NCBI GenBank assembly: GCA_028099475.1
Contig: JAOHHF010000001.1
Coordinates: 35,926 to 99,925 of the forward strand
Direction of reading: 5' to 3'
Source of the DNA: Candidatus Pelagibacter sp.
GTDB lineage: Bacteria > Pseudomonadota > Alphaproteobacteria > Pelagibacterales > Pelagibacteraceae
Length of the DNA: 64,000 nucleotides
Shown: piece after piece, positions 36,079 through 45,169 of the stretch
How the letters are laid out: each line of letters begins with the position of its first letter
How positions within the stretch are numbered: position 1 is the stretch's first letter
The notes under the pieces: model-generated
The model's input: only the letters and a program-made list of their open reading frames with translations
Told to the model about the DNA's origin: nothing
Database searches by the model: none
Made by a program: the position numbers and the translations under genes

Positions 36079-37053
36079 ATGAAAGCTGTAGAAATTAAAA
36101 AAACTGGAGGACCTGAAGTTATAGAGCTTAAAGATATTACTTTAGATAAGCCAGGCCCTGATCAAGTAACAATAGAACAAAAAGCAATTGGATTAAATTA
36201 TATAGATACTTATCACAGATCAGGTCTATATCCTTTAAAAATGCCAAGCGGTTTGGGTTTAGAAGGTGCTGGTGTCATTACTGATGTTGGAGAAAACGTA
36301 AAAGATTTTAAAATTGGTGATAAAATTTCTTACGCTGGTATTCCATTGGGCTCTTATTCTTCACATAGAAATTACCCAACAAAAAATCTTGTAAAAGTAC
36401 CAGAGGGTATTGATCTTGAAGTGGCAGCAACTTTAATGACAAAAGGTTTAACTACATTTTATTTATTACATAAAACATTTCCGGTAAAATCAGGACAAAC
36501 AATTCTTTATCATGCGGCAGCTGGAGGAGTCGGTCAAATATTTGGTCAGTGGGCCAAAAGTTTAGGCTGCACGGTAATAGGTACAGTTGGATCAGATGAA
36601 AAAGTAAACATTGCAAAAGAAAATGGTTACGATCATGTGATTAATTATAATAAAGAAGATTTTGCAAAAAAAGTTTTGGAGATCACGGATGGAAAAGGTG
36701 TTCCTGTTGTTTATGATGGTGTCGGAAAAGATACATTAGATGGATCCATTGAATGTTTGGCCACAAGAGGAATGATGGTTTCATTTGGAAATGCATCAGG
36801 ACCTTTATCAGATATAAACGTTCCTAAAGTTTTACAACCAAAAGGTTTGTATCTTGTGAGACCTGCAATGCAACAATATCTATCTACTAGAGAAGAGCTA
36901 GATGAAGCTTCAAAAGTTATGTTTGAAAAAATTAGCTCTGGAAAAGTTAAAATAAAAATATTTAAAAAGTATAAATTAGATGAAGTAGTTCAGGCTCACC
37001 AGGATTTAGAGGGAAGAAAAATTTTAGGACCAGCAGTTATAATTCCTAATTAA
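36079..37053 (+). CDS. qor: NADPH:quinone reductase (zinc-independent MDR family)
   Basis: The 324-residue medium-chain reductase resembles QOR/zeta-crystallin enzymes that reduce quinones by one electron with NADPH. It starts MKAVEIKKTGGPEVIELKDI, has GLNYIDTYHRSGLYP, the Rossmann motif YHAAAGGVGQIFGQWAKSLG near residue 150, and VPVVYDGVGKDTL. The structural zinc Cys cluster of alcohol dehydrogenases is absent, as in QORs. It is the last gene of the CDGSH-DoxX-pirin-qor run, and its last 8 bp overlap the convergent DUF2721 gene. Confidence 0.94.
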   Translation: MKAVEIKKTGGPEVIELKDITLDKPGPDQVTIEQKAIGLNYIDTYHRSGLYPLKMPSGLGLEGAGVITDVGENVKDFKIGDKISYAGIPLGSYSSHRNYPTKNLVKVPEGIDLEVAATLMTKGLTTFYLLHKTFPVKSGQTILYHAAAGGVGQIFGQWAKSLGCTVIGTVGSDEKVNIAKENGYDHVINYNKEDFAKKVLEITDGKGVPVVYDGVGKDTLDGSIECLATRGMMVSFGNASGPLSDINVPKVLQPKGLYLVRPAMQQYLSTREELDEASKVMFEKISSGKVKIKIFKKYKLDEVVQAHQDLEGRKILGPAVIIPN

Positions 37054-37450
37054 CATCCACATCCATATCTGACATATGAAGCTTAAGTGCATTTGTTGAT
37101 ATATGAATTTCTCTTATAAAGAAAAGAATTGAAATAATCATAGACAAGCAGCATGAGCCAAAAATTAATCTTGCTACAAATATCTCATTTAAATAAAGAC
37201 CCAATACTGTCATCATATTAAATAAAAATCCAAAAGCAGCAAACATGATTGTCCATCTTAAAAGAGTAATTCGTCCACTCAAATTTATGAATTGTTTTTT
37301 CCATTCATGTGGTACATGATTTTCATATACGTGTTCGTCATGTAGTTCTCTAATCAGCTTACTAAGTGAATGAAATCTATTACTATAGATATTCATCAGT
37401 AAAGGAATTGCTGGAAACATTAGTGCTGTGACTGTGTAATCTATATTCAT
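37046..37450 (-). CDS. DUF2721 membrane protein
   Basis: This protein of about 134 residues has an N-terminal helix (TVTALMFPAIPLLMNIYS), a soluble segment with HEWKKQFINLSGRITLLRW, and two further helices (WTIMFAAFGFLFNMMTVLG and IFGSCCLSMIISILFFI). This is the DUF2721 layout, function unknown. I use the ATG at 37450; a TTG three codons upstream is an alternative with no clear ribosome site. It is a single minus-strand gene, convergent with qor and divergent from ubiA. Confidence 0.8.
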   Translation of the reverse strand: MNIDYTVTALMFPAIPLLMNIYSNRFHSLSKLIRELHDEHVYENHVPHEWKKQFINLSGRITLLRWTIMFAAFGFLFNMMTVLGLYLNEIFVARLIFGSCCLSMIISILFFIREIHISTNALKLHMSDMDVDVN

Positions 37451-37502
37451 ACGAATCAATTTGATTATGAAACTAGCCTTTGCTATTTACAAGTAAAATA
37501 TT

Positions 37503-38369
37503 ATGAATCAATTAAAACTTTTCATTGATTTAACAAGATTAAAAAAACCTATTGGCTATATGCTTTTATTTTGGCCATGTGTATGGGGATTAAGTCTTGC
37601 CTATGATTTTTCAAACAATCTTGAAAATTATTTTTTTTATCTATTATTATTTTTTTTGGGTGCTGTACTAATGAGATCGGCTGGCTGTATTGTTAATGAT
37701 ATTTTAGATAAGGAGTTTGACAAAAGAGTATTTCGAACAAAAAATCGTCCTATTGCTTCTGGAAAAATTTCAATTAAAGTTGCAATCTTTTATGCGGCAA
37801 CCCTGTGTTTATTAGCACTGTTTGTGCTTTTAAATTTTAATCAATTCACGATCATTCTTGCTTTAGGATCAATGCCATTGGCCTTCACCTACCCTTTAAT
37901 GAAAAGATACACTTATTGGCCTCAGTTGTTTTTAGGAATTACATTTAATTATGGTCTAATACTTGGTTGGACAGCTATTAAGGGTGAAATGGATATTGTT
38001 CCAATTATATTCTATCTAGGAGCCATATTTTGGACACTGGGATATGATACGGTTTATGGATATCAAGATATTAAAGATGATGAAATTATTGGACTTAAAT
38101 CAACTTCAATAAAATTTAAAAAAAATGCAAAGAAATTCTTAACTACATGCTACACACTTTTGGTAATCTTTTTTTTAATAGGGGGCTATAATATGAATCT
38201 CGATTATAGTTATTATCTTATTTTAACAATACCAATTATGCATTTATTTATATACCAAATTAAAATGTTCAATCCAAAAAATCCAAAAATTTCTCTTAAA
38301 ATTTTCAAAAGCAATAATACTTTTGGCTTATTGATTTTAATTAATATTTTAATTGCAAAAATTATATAA
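37503..38369 (+). CDS. ubiA: 4-hydroxybenzoate octaprenyltransferase
   Basis: UbiA prenylates 4-hydroxybenzoate in ubiquinone synthesis, in the inner membrane. The 288-residue protein has two Asp-rich motifs: CIVNDILDKEFDKRVFRTKNRPIASG near residue 62 and GYDTVYGYQDIKDDEIIGLKSTSIKF near 180, and eight or nine hydrophobic segments. These match UbiA rather than heme or chlorophyll prenyltransferases. Ubiquinone feeds the bc1 complex encoded at the left of the window. Its stop overlaps the start of the msbA-like gene. Confidence 0.95.
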   Translation: MNQLKLFIDLTRLKKPIGYMLLFWPCVWGLSLAYDFSNNLENYFFYLLLFFLGAVLMRSAGCIVNDILDKEFDKRVFRTKNRPIASGKISIKVAIFYAATLCLLALFVLLNFNQFTIILALGSMPLAFTYPLMKRYTYWPQLFLGITFNYGLILGWTAIKGEMDIVPIIFYLGAIFWTLGYDTVYGYQDIKDDEIIGLKSTSIKFKKNAKKFLTTCYTLLVIFFLIGGYNMNLDYSYYLILTIPIMHLFIYQIKMFNPKNPKISLKIFKSNNTFGLLILINILIAKII

Positions 38370-40105
38370 TGAATAAAACAGAAATTTTTAAAAGATTGTA
38401 TAATGATTATTCAAAAAAATTTTTAAATAAAATTTTTTTATCTGCATTTTTTTCTATATTAGTTGCTGGAAGTACATCGTCAATTGCTTGGTTGCTTGAT
38501 CCTGCAATTAAAAAACTTTTTATAGAAAAAGATCAAACGTTAATTTTTTTTATTCCAATGCTTATAGTAGTTGCTTTTACAACTAAAGGACTATCGTTAT
38601 ATTTAGCTAAAGCCACCATGATTAGTGTAGGAGAAGAAATAAAAAAAATTCTTCAATTTGACATGGTAAAATCTTTAATTAAAACTGATACACAGATAAT
38701 AGACAAAAAACATTCAGGAAAATTTATTTCTAATCTTACTTATGATGTAAACAACATTACACATCTGTTAAGCAGTGCAATACTAACCCTTTTTAAAGAT
38801 AGTTTGACCTTATTTGGATTGCTTATTGTTATGTTCATGCAGAATTGGAAATTATCAATTATCTCCATAATTATGATACCTTTAGCTGGTTTTTTTTCAA
38901 AAAAACTTGGGAAAAGAGTTGGTAAAGTTGTGACAGAGGCCCAAGAAAAATCTGGGTATTTGACTACATATCTTGTCGAATTATTTAAAAATCATAAATT
39001 AATTAAGATATTTCAAAAAGAAGATTACGAAAAAAAAAGAGCAGATAATTATCTTTCTCAACTAAAAGATAAAAGTAAAAAAATCCTAACTGTATACATA
39101 AGAATGTCTCCAATTATGGAAACATTGACAGGAATAATGATTGCAATTTTAATTTTTTATTCAACAAAACTAATTGTAAGAGATGAATTAAATGTAAACA
39201 ATTTTTTTTCCTTTTTGGCAGCAATGATGCTGGCTTATCAACCGGTGCGAGCTTTATCAACTTTAACTATGAATTTAAATCAAGGCTTATCAGCCGCCTC
39301 TAGGATTTTACCAATTATAGATCAAAAGAACAAAATTAATGATGCTGAGGATGCAAAACCGATTCAAGTCATAGATTCTGAAATTAAGTTTAAAGACGTC
39401 AATTTTGCCTATGAAAAAGATGAAGGAATCACTTTAAGTTCAATTAATTTAAATTTTAGAGGTGGAAAAATGACTTCTCTTGTTGGTCATAGCGGTTCTG
39501 GAAAATCGACGATTCTTAACTTAATTCCTAGATTTTATAATGTCCAAAATGGAGATATTTTAATTGATAACCAATCCATTTATAAAATTAAAATAAATTC
39601 TCTTAGAAAAGAGATTTCTATGGTTAGCCAGGAGACTACTCTTTTTGATGATACAATTAAAAATAATATAAGATACGCAAAAGATACTGCGAGTGATAAT
39701 GAAATCTATGAGGTAGCCAAATTATCATATTGTGATGAATTTATTAATAAGCTTCCAAATAAATTTGATACTTTGATTGGAGAAAATGGTGTCAGATTAT
39801 CAGGTGGAGAAAAGCAAAGAATATCAATTGCAAGAGCGATGCTTAAAAAGAGTTCTATTATACTTCTAGATGAAGCAACATCATCATTGGATACTGATAC
39901 AGAATCCAAAATCCAGGCAGCTTTGAAGGTTTTAACATATAATAAAACGACAATTGTTATCGCTCATAGATTATCAACTATTTTAAACTCTGATAATATT
40001 TATGTAATTAATTCGGGAAAAGTTATGGCAAATGGAAAGCATGAGGATTTGATTGTCAAATCTCAATTATATAAGAATTTTTATGAAAAACAAATACAAA
40101 AGTAA
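38369..40105 (+). CDS. msbA: Lipid A export ABC transporter (MsbA-like half transporter)
   Basis: MsbA flips lipid A-core across the inner membrane. The 578-residue protein is a complete half transporter: about six membrane helices in the first 310 residues, then an ATPase domain with Walker A GHSGSGKST near 370, signature VRLSGGEKQRISIARA near 475, Walker B SIILLDEATSSLD near 495 and the IVIAHRLST H-loop. The assignment to MsbA rests on the adjacent waaA-lpxK-lpxL genes; a general lipid or drug exporter is the alternative. Its start overlaps ubiA by one base and waaA follows after 2 bp. Confidence 0.85.
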   Translation: MNKTEIFKRLYNDYSKKFLNKIFLSAFFSILVAGSTSSIAWLLDPAIKKLFIEKDQTLIFFIPMLIVVAFTTKGLSLYLAKATMISVGEEIKKILQFDMVKSLIKTDTQIIDKKHSGKFISNLTYDVNNITHLLSSAILTLFKDSLTLFGLLIVMFMQNWKLSIISIIMIPLAGFFSKKLGKRVGKVVTEAQEKSGYLTTYLVELFKNHKLIKIFQKEDYEKKRADNYLSQLKDKSKKILTVYIRMSPIMETLTGIMIAILIFYSTKLIVRDELNVNNFFSFLAAMMLAYQPVRALSTLTMNLNQGLSAASRILPIIDQKNKINDAEDAKPIQVIDSEIKFKDVNFAYEKDEGITLSSINLNFRGGKMTSLVGHSGSGKSTILNLIPRFYNVQNGDILIDNQSIYKIKINSLRKEISMVSQETTLFDDTIKNNIRYAKDTASDNEIYEVAKLSYCDEFINKLPNKFDTLIGENGVRLSGGEKQRISIARAMLKKSSIILLDEATSSLDTDTESKIQAALKVLTYNKTTIVIAHRLSTILNSDNIYVINSGKVMANGKHEDLIVKSQLYKNFYEKQIQK

Positions 40106-40107
40106 AT

Positions 40108-41346
40108 ATGTTTTTTTTGTATCAGATCATTTTATCATTATTAATTTTAATATCTCCAATCTTAATAATCTTTAGAGTTTATAAAGGAAAAGAAGATAAG
40201 ACAAGATTCAAAGAAAAATTTAGTATTCCTTCAAAAAAAAGGTCTAAAGGAAAAATTATTTGGTTTCATGGAGCAAGTGTTGGGGAAATATTAAGTATTA
40301 TTCCATTAATTGAAAATTATGAAAAAGACAAATTAATTAATCAAATATTGGTTACCTCTTGTACTTTAAGTTCATCAAAGGTGTTAAAAAAATTCAAATT
40401 CAAAAAGACTGTTCACCAGTTTTATCCTATAGACCATTTTTTTTTTACAAAAAAATTTTTGGAATACTGGAAACCAAATTTAGCAATTTTCATTGACTCA
40501 GAAATTTGGCCCAACATGTTTAAAAAATTGGAAGAAAAAAAAATATCCTTAATTTTGCTTAACGCAAGAATTACAAAAAAAACTTTTTTAAAATGGCAAA
40601 GTCTTAAAAATGTTTCTCAAAAAGTTTTTAAGAAAATATCAGTTGCATACCCTCAAAACCTTGAAACAAAATATTTTTTAAAAAAATTAAAAGTAAAAAA
40701 GATAAAGACTATTGGTAATCTTAAATATGCAGAACAAGATAATGAAATAAAGAACAAATTAAACCTTAAATTTAAAAGTAAAAAAATTTGGGTTGCATCC
40801 AGTACTCATTCTGATGAGGAAATTTTTTGTGGAAAAACACATATAGAGCTTAAAAAGAAAATTAAAAATCTATTAACAATTTTAATTCCAAGACACATAC
40901 ATAGAGTTAATGAGATAAAATCGGAATTAGAGAATTTGAGATTAAATGTTACTAACCATAGCTCAAATGTGAAAAAATTAAAAAACATTGATATTTATAT
41001 TGTAGATACTTTCGGTGAAACGAAAAAATTCCATAAAGTTGGTACCTCAGTTTTTATAGGGGGCTCTATTATCAATAGAGGGGGTCAAAATCCATTAGAA
41101 GCTGCAAGATATGGTGCAAGAATATTACATGGGCCAAACATCGATAATTTTAAAGATGTATATAAAACTCTTTCAAATTTGAAAATTTCAAAAAAGATTA
41201 CTACGCCAAGAGAACTGGCATCAACAATTATATTTAAAAGAAATAAAAAACTAGGAGATAAAATAAAAAAAATTGGAGTAAAGATTTTAAAAGAAACTAT
41301 AAATGATTTAGATAAATTAATAAAAAATGAATTTAAAAAAACCTAA
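40108..41346 (+). CDS. waaA: 3-deoxy-D-manno-octulosonic acid (Kdo) transferase
   Basis: WaaA transfers Kdo to the lipid A precursor on the inner leaflet. The 412-residue GT30-family protein has an N-terminal membrane anchor (FLYQIILSLLILISPILII), the catalytic motif WFHGASVGEILSIIPLIENY near residue 51, FIDSEIWPNMF near 131, the WVASSTHSDEE loop and a C-terminal GGSIINRGGQNPLEAAR sugar-nucleotide binding segment. The 3' end overlaps lpxK by 20 bp. It confirms that this organism builds a Kdo-lipid A outer membrane. Confidence 0.95.
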   Translation: MFFLYQIILSLLILISPILIIFRVYKGKEDKTRFKEKFSIPSKKRSKGKIIWFHGASVGEILSIIPLIENYEKDKLINQILVTSCTLSSSKVLKKFKFKKTVHQFYPIDHFFFTKKFLEYWKPNLAIFIDSEIWPNMFKKLEEKKISLILLNARITKKTFLKWQSLKNVSQKVFKKISVAYPQNLETKYFLKKLKVKKIKTIGNLKYAEQDNEIKNKLNLKFKSKKIWVASSTHSDEEIFCGKTHIELKKKIKNLLTILIPRHIHRVNEIKSELENLRLNVTNHSSNVKKLKNIDIYIVDTFGETKKFHKVGTSVFIGGSIINRGGQNPLEAARYGARILHGPNIDNFKDVYKTLSNLKISKKITTPRELASTIIFKRNKKLGDKIKKIGVKILKETINDLDKLIKNEFKKT

Positions 41347-42271
41347 ATTCTGGGACCAAAAAAAACCAAATATACTTGCTTATTTATTGCTACCAATTTC
41401 AATTTTATTAAATTTACTGAAATTTTTAAGGTTAAATAAAAAAACAAAAAAATCTAAAATAAAAACTATTATAGTTGGCAACATTTACCTTGGTGGAACA
41501 GGTAAAACATCTTTATGTATCAAAATAAATGAACTTTTAAGTGATAGAAAAATTAAATCATGTTTTGTCAAAAAATTTTATCCTAATCAACATGATGAGC
41601 AAAAACTTTTACAAAGTAGAGGGAAACTATTTACATCTCTTAAAAGAATTGAAGCAATTAGTACTGCAGAAAATAAAGGCTATAATGTAGCAATTTTAGA
41701 TGATGGACTTCAAGACAATTCAATAAATTATGATTTAAGATTTGTGTGTTTTAATAATATTAATTGGATAGGTAATGGTTTTACCATTCCAGCTGGCCCA
41801 CTAAGAGAGAGTGTAAATAACTTAAAAAATTATAAGCATATTTTTTTAAATGGAAATTTAGAAAATTTGGACGATATTAAGAGGCATATATATAAAATAA
41901 ATCCAAATATAGATATTCATATAGGAAAGTATGTTCCTTTAAATATTGAAAAGTTTAATAAAGATAAAAATTATTTAGTATTTTCTGGAATAGGTAATCA
42001 TCAAACTTTTATATCTATGTTAAGAGAATATAAATTTAATATTGTTAAAGATATTGAGTTTTCAGACCATTATAAATATAACAATTTTGATATTAATAAA
42101 ATCCAAAAACTATCAAATAATTTAAATTGCCAAATTATAACAACTGAGAAAGATTATTTGAGACTAGATAAGGAAAAAATTCATAATATCAATTTTATTA
42201 AATCAGAATTAAAAATTCTAGATGAAGAAAAGTTGATTAGAACTATATTAAAAATAAATGAAAATAATTAA
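41327..42271 (+). CDS. lpxK: Tetraacyldisaccharide 4'-kinase
   Basis: LpxK adds the 4'-phosphate of lipid A. The 314-residue protein has an N-terminal membrane-associated helix (ILAYLLLPISILLNLLKFL), the P-loop variant VGNIYLGGTGKTSLCIKI near residue 50, VAILDDGLQDNSINYD (Walker B) near 120 and AGPLRES. The start lies 20 bp inside waaA and the end overlaps lpxL by 14 bp. It sits in the enzyme order expected for lipid A assembly. Confidence 0.95.
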   Translation: MNLKKPKFWDQKKPNILAYLLLPISILLNLLKFLRLNKKTKKSKIKTIIVGNIYLGGTGKTSLCIKINELLSDRKIKSCFVKKFYPNQHDEQKLLQSRGKLFTSLKRIEAISTAENKGYNVAILDDGLQDNSINYDLRFVCFNNINWIGNGFTIPAGPLRESVNNLKNYKHIFLNGNLENLDDIKRHIYKINPNIDIHIGKYVPLNIEKFNKDKNYLVFSGIGNHQTFISMLREYKFNIVKDIEFSDHYKYNNFDINKIQKLSNNLNCQIITTEKDYLRLDKEKIHNINFIKSELKILDEEKLIRTILKINENN

Positions 42272-43118
42272 GTATTTTTTGCAGTTTCTATTTGTTATTA
42301 TTTTTTTTTCCCTTTTTAAAATTCTAGGGTTAAATATATCCTCTGCATTAGGTGGCAAATTATTTGAAAAAATTGGACCATTATTTAGATCAAAAAAATT
42401 AATTCACTCTAATCTTAAAAAAGCATTTCCAGATATTAGTTTAGACCACTTAAATGGAATTACAAAAATGATGTGGAATAATTATGGAAGAGTTTTTGCT
42501 GAGTATATGTTCATTAAAAAATTTAGAGAAGACAGGTCAAATAAAAATATCATAATCGAGGGTCAAGAAATTCTTGAAGATATAAAGAAAAAAAATAAAT
42601 CAGTTATTTTTATTTCTGGACACTTAAGTAATTTTGAACTGATGGCAATGTACATTGAAAAATCAGGGATTAAATTGTCTGCAATATATAGACCTCTTAA
42701 TAATATATTTTTAAATAAGATAATGGAAAGAATAAGAAAAAAATATATTTGTAAATATCAAATTAAAAAAGGTATAGGTGGAATGAAAAAACTTATGCAC
42801 TTAAAAAAGTTGAATTATTCAACAGCTTTAATGATTGACCAAAGAGTTTCACAAGGAATAAGATCAAATTTTTTTAATCAAAAAGCACTTACAACTACTA
42901 TCCCAGCACAATTAGTTAAAAAGTTTAAAATACCTATTGTGCCTATTTTTATTGAGAGAATTAACAAAATTAATTTTAAGATAGTTATAAAAAATCCAAT
43001 AACTTTTGATAATGAAGAAACGACTAAAACTATTACAGATAAACTAAATTTAGTACTTGAAAAAATGATATCATACAAACCAGAACTGTGGATTTGGTCA
43101 CACAACCGATGGAAATAA
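42258..43118 (+). CDS. lpxL: Lipid A biosynthesis lauroyl acyltransferase family
   Basis: LpxL/HtrB-type enzymes add secondary acyl chains to Kdo-lipid A. The 286-residue protein has an N-terminal hydrophobic anchor, the catalytic H-x4-E box in IFISGHLSNFELMAMYI near residue 122, YRPLNN, and MIDQRVSQGIRSNFF near 190. The final segment PELWIWSHNRWK is the typical LpxL ending. Which secondary position is acylated cannot be told. It is the last of the ubiA-msbA-waaA-lpxK-lpxL run and is followed after 3 bp by the convergent DUF2093 gene. Confidence 0.92.
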   Translation: MKIIKYFLQFLFVIIFFSLFKILGLNISSALGGKLFEKIGPLFRSKKLIHSNLKKAFPDISLDHLNGITKMMWNNYGRVFAEYMFIKKFREDRSNKNIIIEGQEILEDIKKKNKSVIFISGHLSNFELMAMYIEKSGIKLSAIYRPLNNIFLNKIMERIRKKYICKYQIKKGIGGMKKLMHLKKLNYSTALMIDQRVSQGIRSNFFNQKALTTTIPAQLVKKFKIPIVPIFIERINKINFKIVIKNPITFDNEETTKTITDKLNLVLEKMISYKPELWIWSHNRWK

Positions 43119-43121
43119 CTT

Positions 43122-43319
43122 TTATTTCTTATTTATTTGTTCTTTTTTTTGAAAAGCTTCTTTATAAGAAAAATAAGGCTCCTGTAATTCTACATTCCAA
43201 TAATTCAAATTCTCAATGTCTATTTTTTTTCTAGAAACAGCACACTCAACATAATCACCATTTTGCATAATTTGAAAATTATTTGGTAAATATTTTAATT
43301 TTGCTAATTTTTTTGTCAT
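43122..43319 (-). CDS. DUF2093 family protein
   Basis: From the ATG at 43319 this is a 65-residue protein. It has the DUF2093 pattern: AKLKYLPNNFQIMQNGDYVECAVSRKKIDIENLNYWNVELQEPYFSYKEA, positions about 5-55, with an ECAV Cys and an YWNVELQEPY segment that resembles small zinc-ribbon-like alphaproteobacterial proteins. Function is unknown. A longer reading beginning 60 bp upstream would overlap the divergent purD and is rejected. The gap to purD is only 21 bp. Confidence 0.72.
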   Translation of the reverse strand: MTKKLAKLKYLPNNFQIMQNGDYVECAVSRKKIDIENLNYWNVELQEPYFSYKEAFQKKEQINKK

Positions 43320-43340
43320 TTTTAGTTTATATACTTCTAT

Positions 43341-44603
43341 ATGAAAGTTGGGGTAATAGGAAGTGGTGGAAGAGAACATGCTATCTGCGTAAGCTTAAAA
43401 AAATCAAGCAAAGTGGAAAAAATTTATTGTTTTCCTGGAAATGCTGGTACGTCAGAAATAGCTGAAAATGTGATTTTAAATTTAGATAATTTTGAAAATA
43501 TCAAAAATTTTGTATTAGATAATCAAATAGATTTAATTGTTATTGGCCCAGAAAAACCTTTGGTAGATGGTCTTGTAGACTACCTAGAGCAATTAAATAT
43601 AAATGTATTTGGTCCAAATAAGATAGCATCTCAACTTGAAGGATCAAAAATATTTACAAAACAACTCTGTCAAAAATATAACATACCAACAGCTACATTT
43701 GGTATATTTCAAAATGAAGAAGATGCAAAAAAATTTTTAGAAAAATCAAAATATCCAACAGTAATAAAAGCAGATAACTTGGCATCGGGAAAGGGTGTTT
43801 ATATTTGTAACGATAGAAGAGAAGCACATATAGCAATCAACGAAATTTTTGGTGGAAAATTTGGTGTAGCTAAAAATTTATTGATTGAAGAATTCCTCAA
43901 AGGTGAAGAAATGAGTTATTTCATAATAAGTGATGGTATAAATTTTAAAAATTTTGGAACCGCTCAAGACCATAAAAGAGTATTAGAAGGAGATAAAGGT
44001 AAAAATACTGGAGGGATGGGTGCATATTCTCCCTCAAGACTAATATCAAAAGAGATAGAAAGTAAGATTATTAGCAAAATAATAAAGCCTACATTAAAAG
44101 GTTTGTCTGAACTTGGTACTCGATATAAAGGATTTTTATATGCTGGTTTGATGATGGTTAATGGTGAACCTTTTTTAATTGAATACAATGTTCGTATGGG
44201 TGATCCTGAATGTCAGACAATATTACCAAAACTAAAAACAGATTTAACTGAAGTTCTTATGGCTTGCTGCAATAAAAATCTTGATAAATTAAATCTTGAT
44301 TGGTTAAATAAAAAAAGTTTGTGCATAGTAGTTTGTTCTAATGGATATCCAGATGAATTTAAAAAAAATATTAAGATTGAGAATTTAAAATCTGTTAATC
44401 TTCTATCTCATGATTACTTATTTCATGCTGGTACTAGTAGAAAAAATGAGGAAGTTTATGCTACTGGAGGAAGAGTTTTGAATTTTGTTTCTCTATCAGA
44501 TGATTTCAATGACGCAAAGATAAGCATTCAAAGAAATCTAGATAGTTTAAATTGGTCAGGTGGCTTTTATAGAAGAGATATTGGATATAAAGTTATTGAT
44601 TAA
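43341..44603 (+). CDS. purD: Phosphoribosylamine-glycine ligase
   Basis: PurD (GAR synthetase) couples phosphoribosylamine to glycine with ATP in purine synthesis. The 420-residue protein has the N-terminal MKVGVIGSGGREHAICVSL, the ATP-grasp lysine/loop region VIKADNLASGKGVYIC near residue 145, LIEEFLKGEEMSYF near 190, TGGMGAYSPSR near 228 and the Mg-binding YNVRMGDPECQ near 285. Its stop overlaps the rsmD start by one base. It is divergent from DUF2093 with 21 bp between starts. Confidence 0.97.
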   Translation: MKVGVIGSGGREHAICVSLKKSSKVEKIYCFPGNAGTSEIAENVILNLDNFENIKNFVLDNQIDLIVIGPEKPLVDGLVDYLEQLNINVFGPNKIASQLEGSKIFTKQLCQKYNIPTATFGIFQNEEDAKKFLEKSKYPTVIKADNLASGKGVYICNDRREAHIAINEIFGGKFGVAKNLLIEEFLKGEEMSYFIISDGINFKNFGTAQDHKRVLEGDKGKNTGGMGAYSPSRLISKEIESKIISKIIKPTLKGLSELGTRYKGFLYAGLMMVNGEPFLIEYNVRMGDPECQTILPKLKTDLTEVLMACCNKNLDKLNLDWLNKKSLCIVVCSNGYPDEFKKNIKIENLKSVNLLSHDYLFHAGTSRKNEEVYATGGRVLNFVSLSDDFNDAKISIQRNLDSLNWSGGFYRRDIGYKVID

Positions 44604-45169
44604 TGAGAATAATATCTGGAACTTTTAGAGGTAAAAAAATTCTTGAACCTAAAGATATAAAAACAAGGCCACTTAAAGATCTCACAAAAGAATCTATTTT
44701 CAACATCCTTAATCACTCTAATAAATTTAAGGTAGATTTAGAGAATTCAAATATTCTAGATTTATTTTCTGGAGTGGGCTCATTTGGAATTGAATGTCTA
44801 TCTAGAGGCGCAAAGTATGTAGTTTTTGCAGAAAAATATGATGGGGTTTTGCCTGTATTAAAAAAAAATTTACAAAGCTTAAAATCGGTTGAAAATTATG
44901 AAATTCTTGAAAAAGATATTTATGATATTAACTTTTTGAAAAGTTTAGATAAAGGGTTTGATATCGTTTTCATGGATCCTCCATATAAAGATAAAGATAT
45001 AAACCTTTTACTTGATAACATTAATAATCAAAAAATTTTAAATGAAAATGGAATTTTGATTATTCACAGACATAAAGATAAGAAAGACTTAATACCAAAT
45101 AAATTAAAAATTATTGAAGAAAAAAAATATGGTTTATCTAAAATAATTTTTTTAACTATTCTTAATTAA
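44603..45169 (+). CDS. rsmD: 16S rRNA (guanine(966)-N2)-methyltransferase
   Basis: RsmD methylates G966 of 16S rRNA. The 188-residue protein begins MRIISGTFRGKKILEPKDIKTRPLKDLTKESIFNIL (typical RsmD N-terminus, positions 1-36), has the methyl-donor motif LDLFSGVGSFGIECLSRGA near residue 53 and the catalytic MDPPYKD near 123. It is adjacent to purD and its 3' end overlaps the convergent pgi gene by 18 bp, the longest convergent overlap in the window. Confidence 0.95.
   Translation: MRIISGTFRGKKILEPKDIKTRPLKDLTKESIFNILNHSNKFKVDLENSNILDLFSGVGSFGIECLSRGAKYVVFAEKYDGVLPVLKKNLQSLKSVENYEILEKDIYDINFLKSLDKGFDIVFMDPPYKDKDINLLLDNINNQKILNENGILIIHRHKDKKDLIPNKLKIIEEKKYGLSKIIFLTILN

Noticed and set aside
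43320..43379. N-terminal extension of the DUF2093 protein
   Set aside because: It would overlap purD, and the extra residues do not look like the family; the ATG at 43319 gives the family start.
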